Shown: positions 5,525 through 6,572 of the stretch, piece after piece
How positions within the stretch are numbered: the first letter of the stretch is position 1
Layout: each line of letters begins with the position of its first letter
DNA from: an uncultured Bacteroidota bacterium
GTDB taxonomy: Bacteria; Bacteroidota; Bacteroidia; Chitinophagales; Chitinophagaceae
Assembly: GCA_903906615.1 (NCBI GenBank)
Contig: CAIVKT010000753.1
Location: forward strand, 1 to 6,572
Direction of reading: 5' to 3'
DNA length: 6,572 nucleotides
Program-made: the position numbers and the translations under genes
The notes under the pieces: generated by a model
Database searches by the model: none
Told to the model about the DNA's origin: nothing
Seen by the model: only the letters and a program-made list of their open reading frames with translations

Positions 5525-6572
5525 TTAGCTCTTAGGGTCCAGCGCTTTTCTAATGCGCTCAGATACGTCCTGCAGGTGGTACTTGCTCATCTTGTCTGAT
5601 GTACCGGGTATAGCTGCGTTTATCTGCGTTTTCAGCGCTATCAGTTGCGCACGTGCCACCGAGGTCACATCCGTGGTCTTGGTATTCACACTTGGCAGAA
5701 ATGGATTTGGTGATGCCTGCGGTGTGGTGTTCAGCAAATTGATCAGCGCTTCCACATATGCCTTTTGCAGGCTGCGGCGATAGCCGTCTATTGCCTTTTT
5801 AGTGCTCAGTTCGCTCCACACACCCTTCTTCACATCATTCATCATATCATCAATGCTGTAGGTGTCTTTTTCACCAAAGCGGTTGGCAGATACGGCCATC
5901 CTGTTGAGGCGCGTAACTGAGAACAGCCCATTGATCACATTCGATTGCACATTGCCCACCATTTCATTAGAAACAGGATTGTTGATCTTGTTGAGGATGC
6001 CTTTATCCAGCAGCCAGGTAGGTGTTTCAAACAATTGCTTGTTCAGGAAGGCTACTGCCTCCTGCTGTATCGCCTTTGGCGTAGGCTCATACACATCTTC
6101 GCCCACCTGCTCTATGCTCTTCGGCGTTTCGTACACACCACCTACATTCTTCAGCACGTGGTTCATGTAGCGATTGTACTGGCCTACCAGTGCGCTGTAC
6201 ATATCGCGCAGGTTGTCGTATTTGTCTGCGTCTTCTTTCGTCCACTCCGGCAGCTTCACTATAATGCGCTTCAGGTTCATGATGCCATACTCACTGGCCT
6301 TCATGCTGTTATCGCCCAGGTCTTCGGTCTGCGAGCGGGGGTCGAAGGGGTTGCTCTCTGTGCCAAACCACAGGCGCGGGTTGGAGCGCAGGCTGTCTAT
6401 TACCCACTGGTTCACTATTTTTTTATCTTCTTTTTCCGTTTTGGCAAACGTGGCCTTATACCCCCACTCAATCGCCCACTTATCATACTCCCCTATCCGC
6501 GGGAACAAGCCCACCTCGCTGATGTTGTCCTCGGGCTGTGCCACATAATTAAAGCGGGCATAGTCCATTATA
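5525..6572 (-). CDS. DUF5117/DUF4953-type zinc-dependent metalloprotease, C-terminal part (cut by window edge)
   Basis: About 348 codons are visible and the frame stays open through the window edge. The first complete codon is ATA, giving IMDYARFNYVAQP. This is the Met-turn region of the large Bacteroidota zinc-dependent metalloproteases annotated with DUF5118, DUF5117 and DUF4953 domains, usually over 800 residues. The ATG at 6566-6568 is that internal Met, not a start, and the HExxH zinc motif must lie upstream, outside the window. Counting from that Met, family-like segments include PRIGEYDKWAIEWGY (23-37), DPRSQTEDLGDNSMKASEYG (76-95), YMNHVLKNVGG (134-144) and YEPTPKAIQQEAVAFL (160-175). 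The C-terminus (RKALDPKS) has no T9SS tail, unlike the two M43 proteins. Members of this family are expected to be exported, but the signal peptide cannot be seen here and the substrate is unknown. It is not related in sequence to the M43 proteases. The terminator at 5465-5497 ends the gene. Confidence 0.88.
   Translation of the reverse strand, partial: IMDYARFNYVAQPEDNISEVGLFPRIGEYDKWAIEWGYKATFAKTEKEDKKIVNQWVIDSLRSNPRLWFGTESNPFDPRSQTEDLGDNSMKASEYGIMNLKRIIVKLPEWTKEDADKYDNLRDMYSALVGQYNRYMNHVLKNVGGVYETPKSIEQVGEDVYEPTPKAIQQEAVAFLNKQLFETPTWLLDKGILNKINNPVSNEMVGNVQSNVINGLFSVTRLNRMAVSANRFGEKDTYSIDDMMNDVKKGVWSELSTKKAIDGYRRSLQKAYVEALINLLNTTPQASPNPFLPSVNTKTTDVTSVARAQLIALKTQINAAIPGTSDKMSKYHLQDVSERIRKALDPKS

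Noticed and set aside
6566..6568. ATG at 6568 as the start of a 347-residue protein
   Set aside because: The frame is open to the window edge, and this Met is the conserved Met-turn residue of MDYARFNYVAQP. The visible part is the C-terminal end of a larger protein.

Overview
The window looks like a chromosomal stretch from a Bacteroidota bacterium, most likely of the Chitinophagia/Chitinophagaceae type. Three things support the phylum: two secreted proteins end in type IX secretion system (T9SS) type A sorting domains, the promoters fit the Bacteroidota pattern (TTG, about 20 bp, TAnnTTTG) instead of the E. coli sigma-70 pattern, and starts lack a Shine-Dalgarno sequence. The genus cannot be fixed from this window.

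Layout from left to right: an intrinsic terminator (12-41) ends a minus-strand gene for a 792-residue secreted M43 (pappalysin/cytophagalysin-type) zinc metalloprotease (69-2447), which has a good promoter at 2469-2502. A 539-bp gap follows (2448-2986). It is not empty. Read on the minus strand, it carries a signal-peptide-like relic (2774-2860) and then a T9SS C-terminal tail relic with an internal stop (2617-2700). These look like the two ends of a third exported-protein gene whose body is gone. Two hairpin terminators (2930-2964 and 2884-2914) lie between this relic and a second minus-strand M43 protease of 740 residues (2987-5209), a clear paralogue of the first. A short divergent regulatory region (5210-5381) holds two inverted repeats and the promoter of a plus-strand tRNA-Gly(CCC) gene (5382-5454). 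A hairpin at 5465-5497 can terminate both the tRNA and the convergent minus-strand gene at the right edge (5525-6572). That gene is the C-terminal part of an unrelated DUF5117/DUF4953-type zinc metalloprotease and is cut by the window end just upstream of its Met-turn.

All three protein genes therefore encode zinc proteases expected to be exported, each apparently transcribed on its own. The two M43 proteins share the order signal peptide, short propeptide with a candidate cysteine-switch Cys, catalytic domain, PKD-like domain, large beta-sandwich region and T9SS tail. A tandem duplication is the simplest explanation. I see no mobile element, CRISPR array or defence system. The least ordinary parts are the decayed third gene, the Asn-for-Gly zinc motif shared by both proteases, and the dyads between the divergent transcription units.
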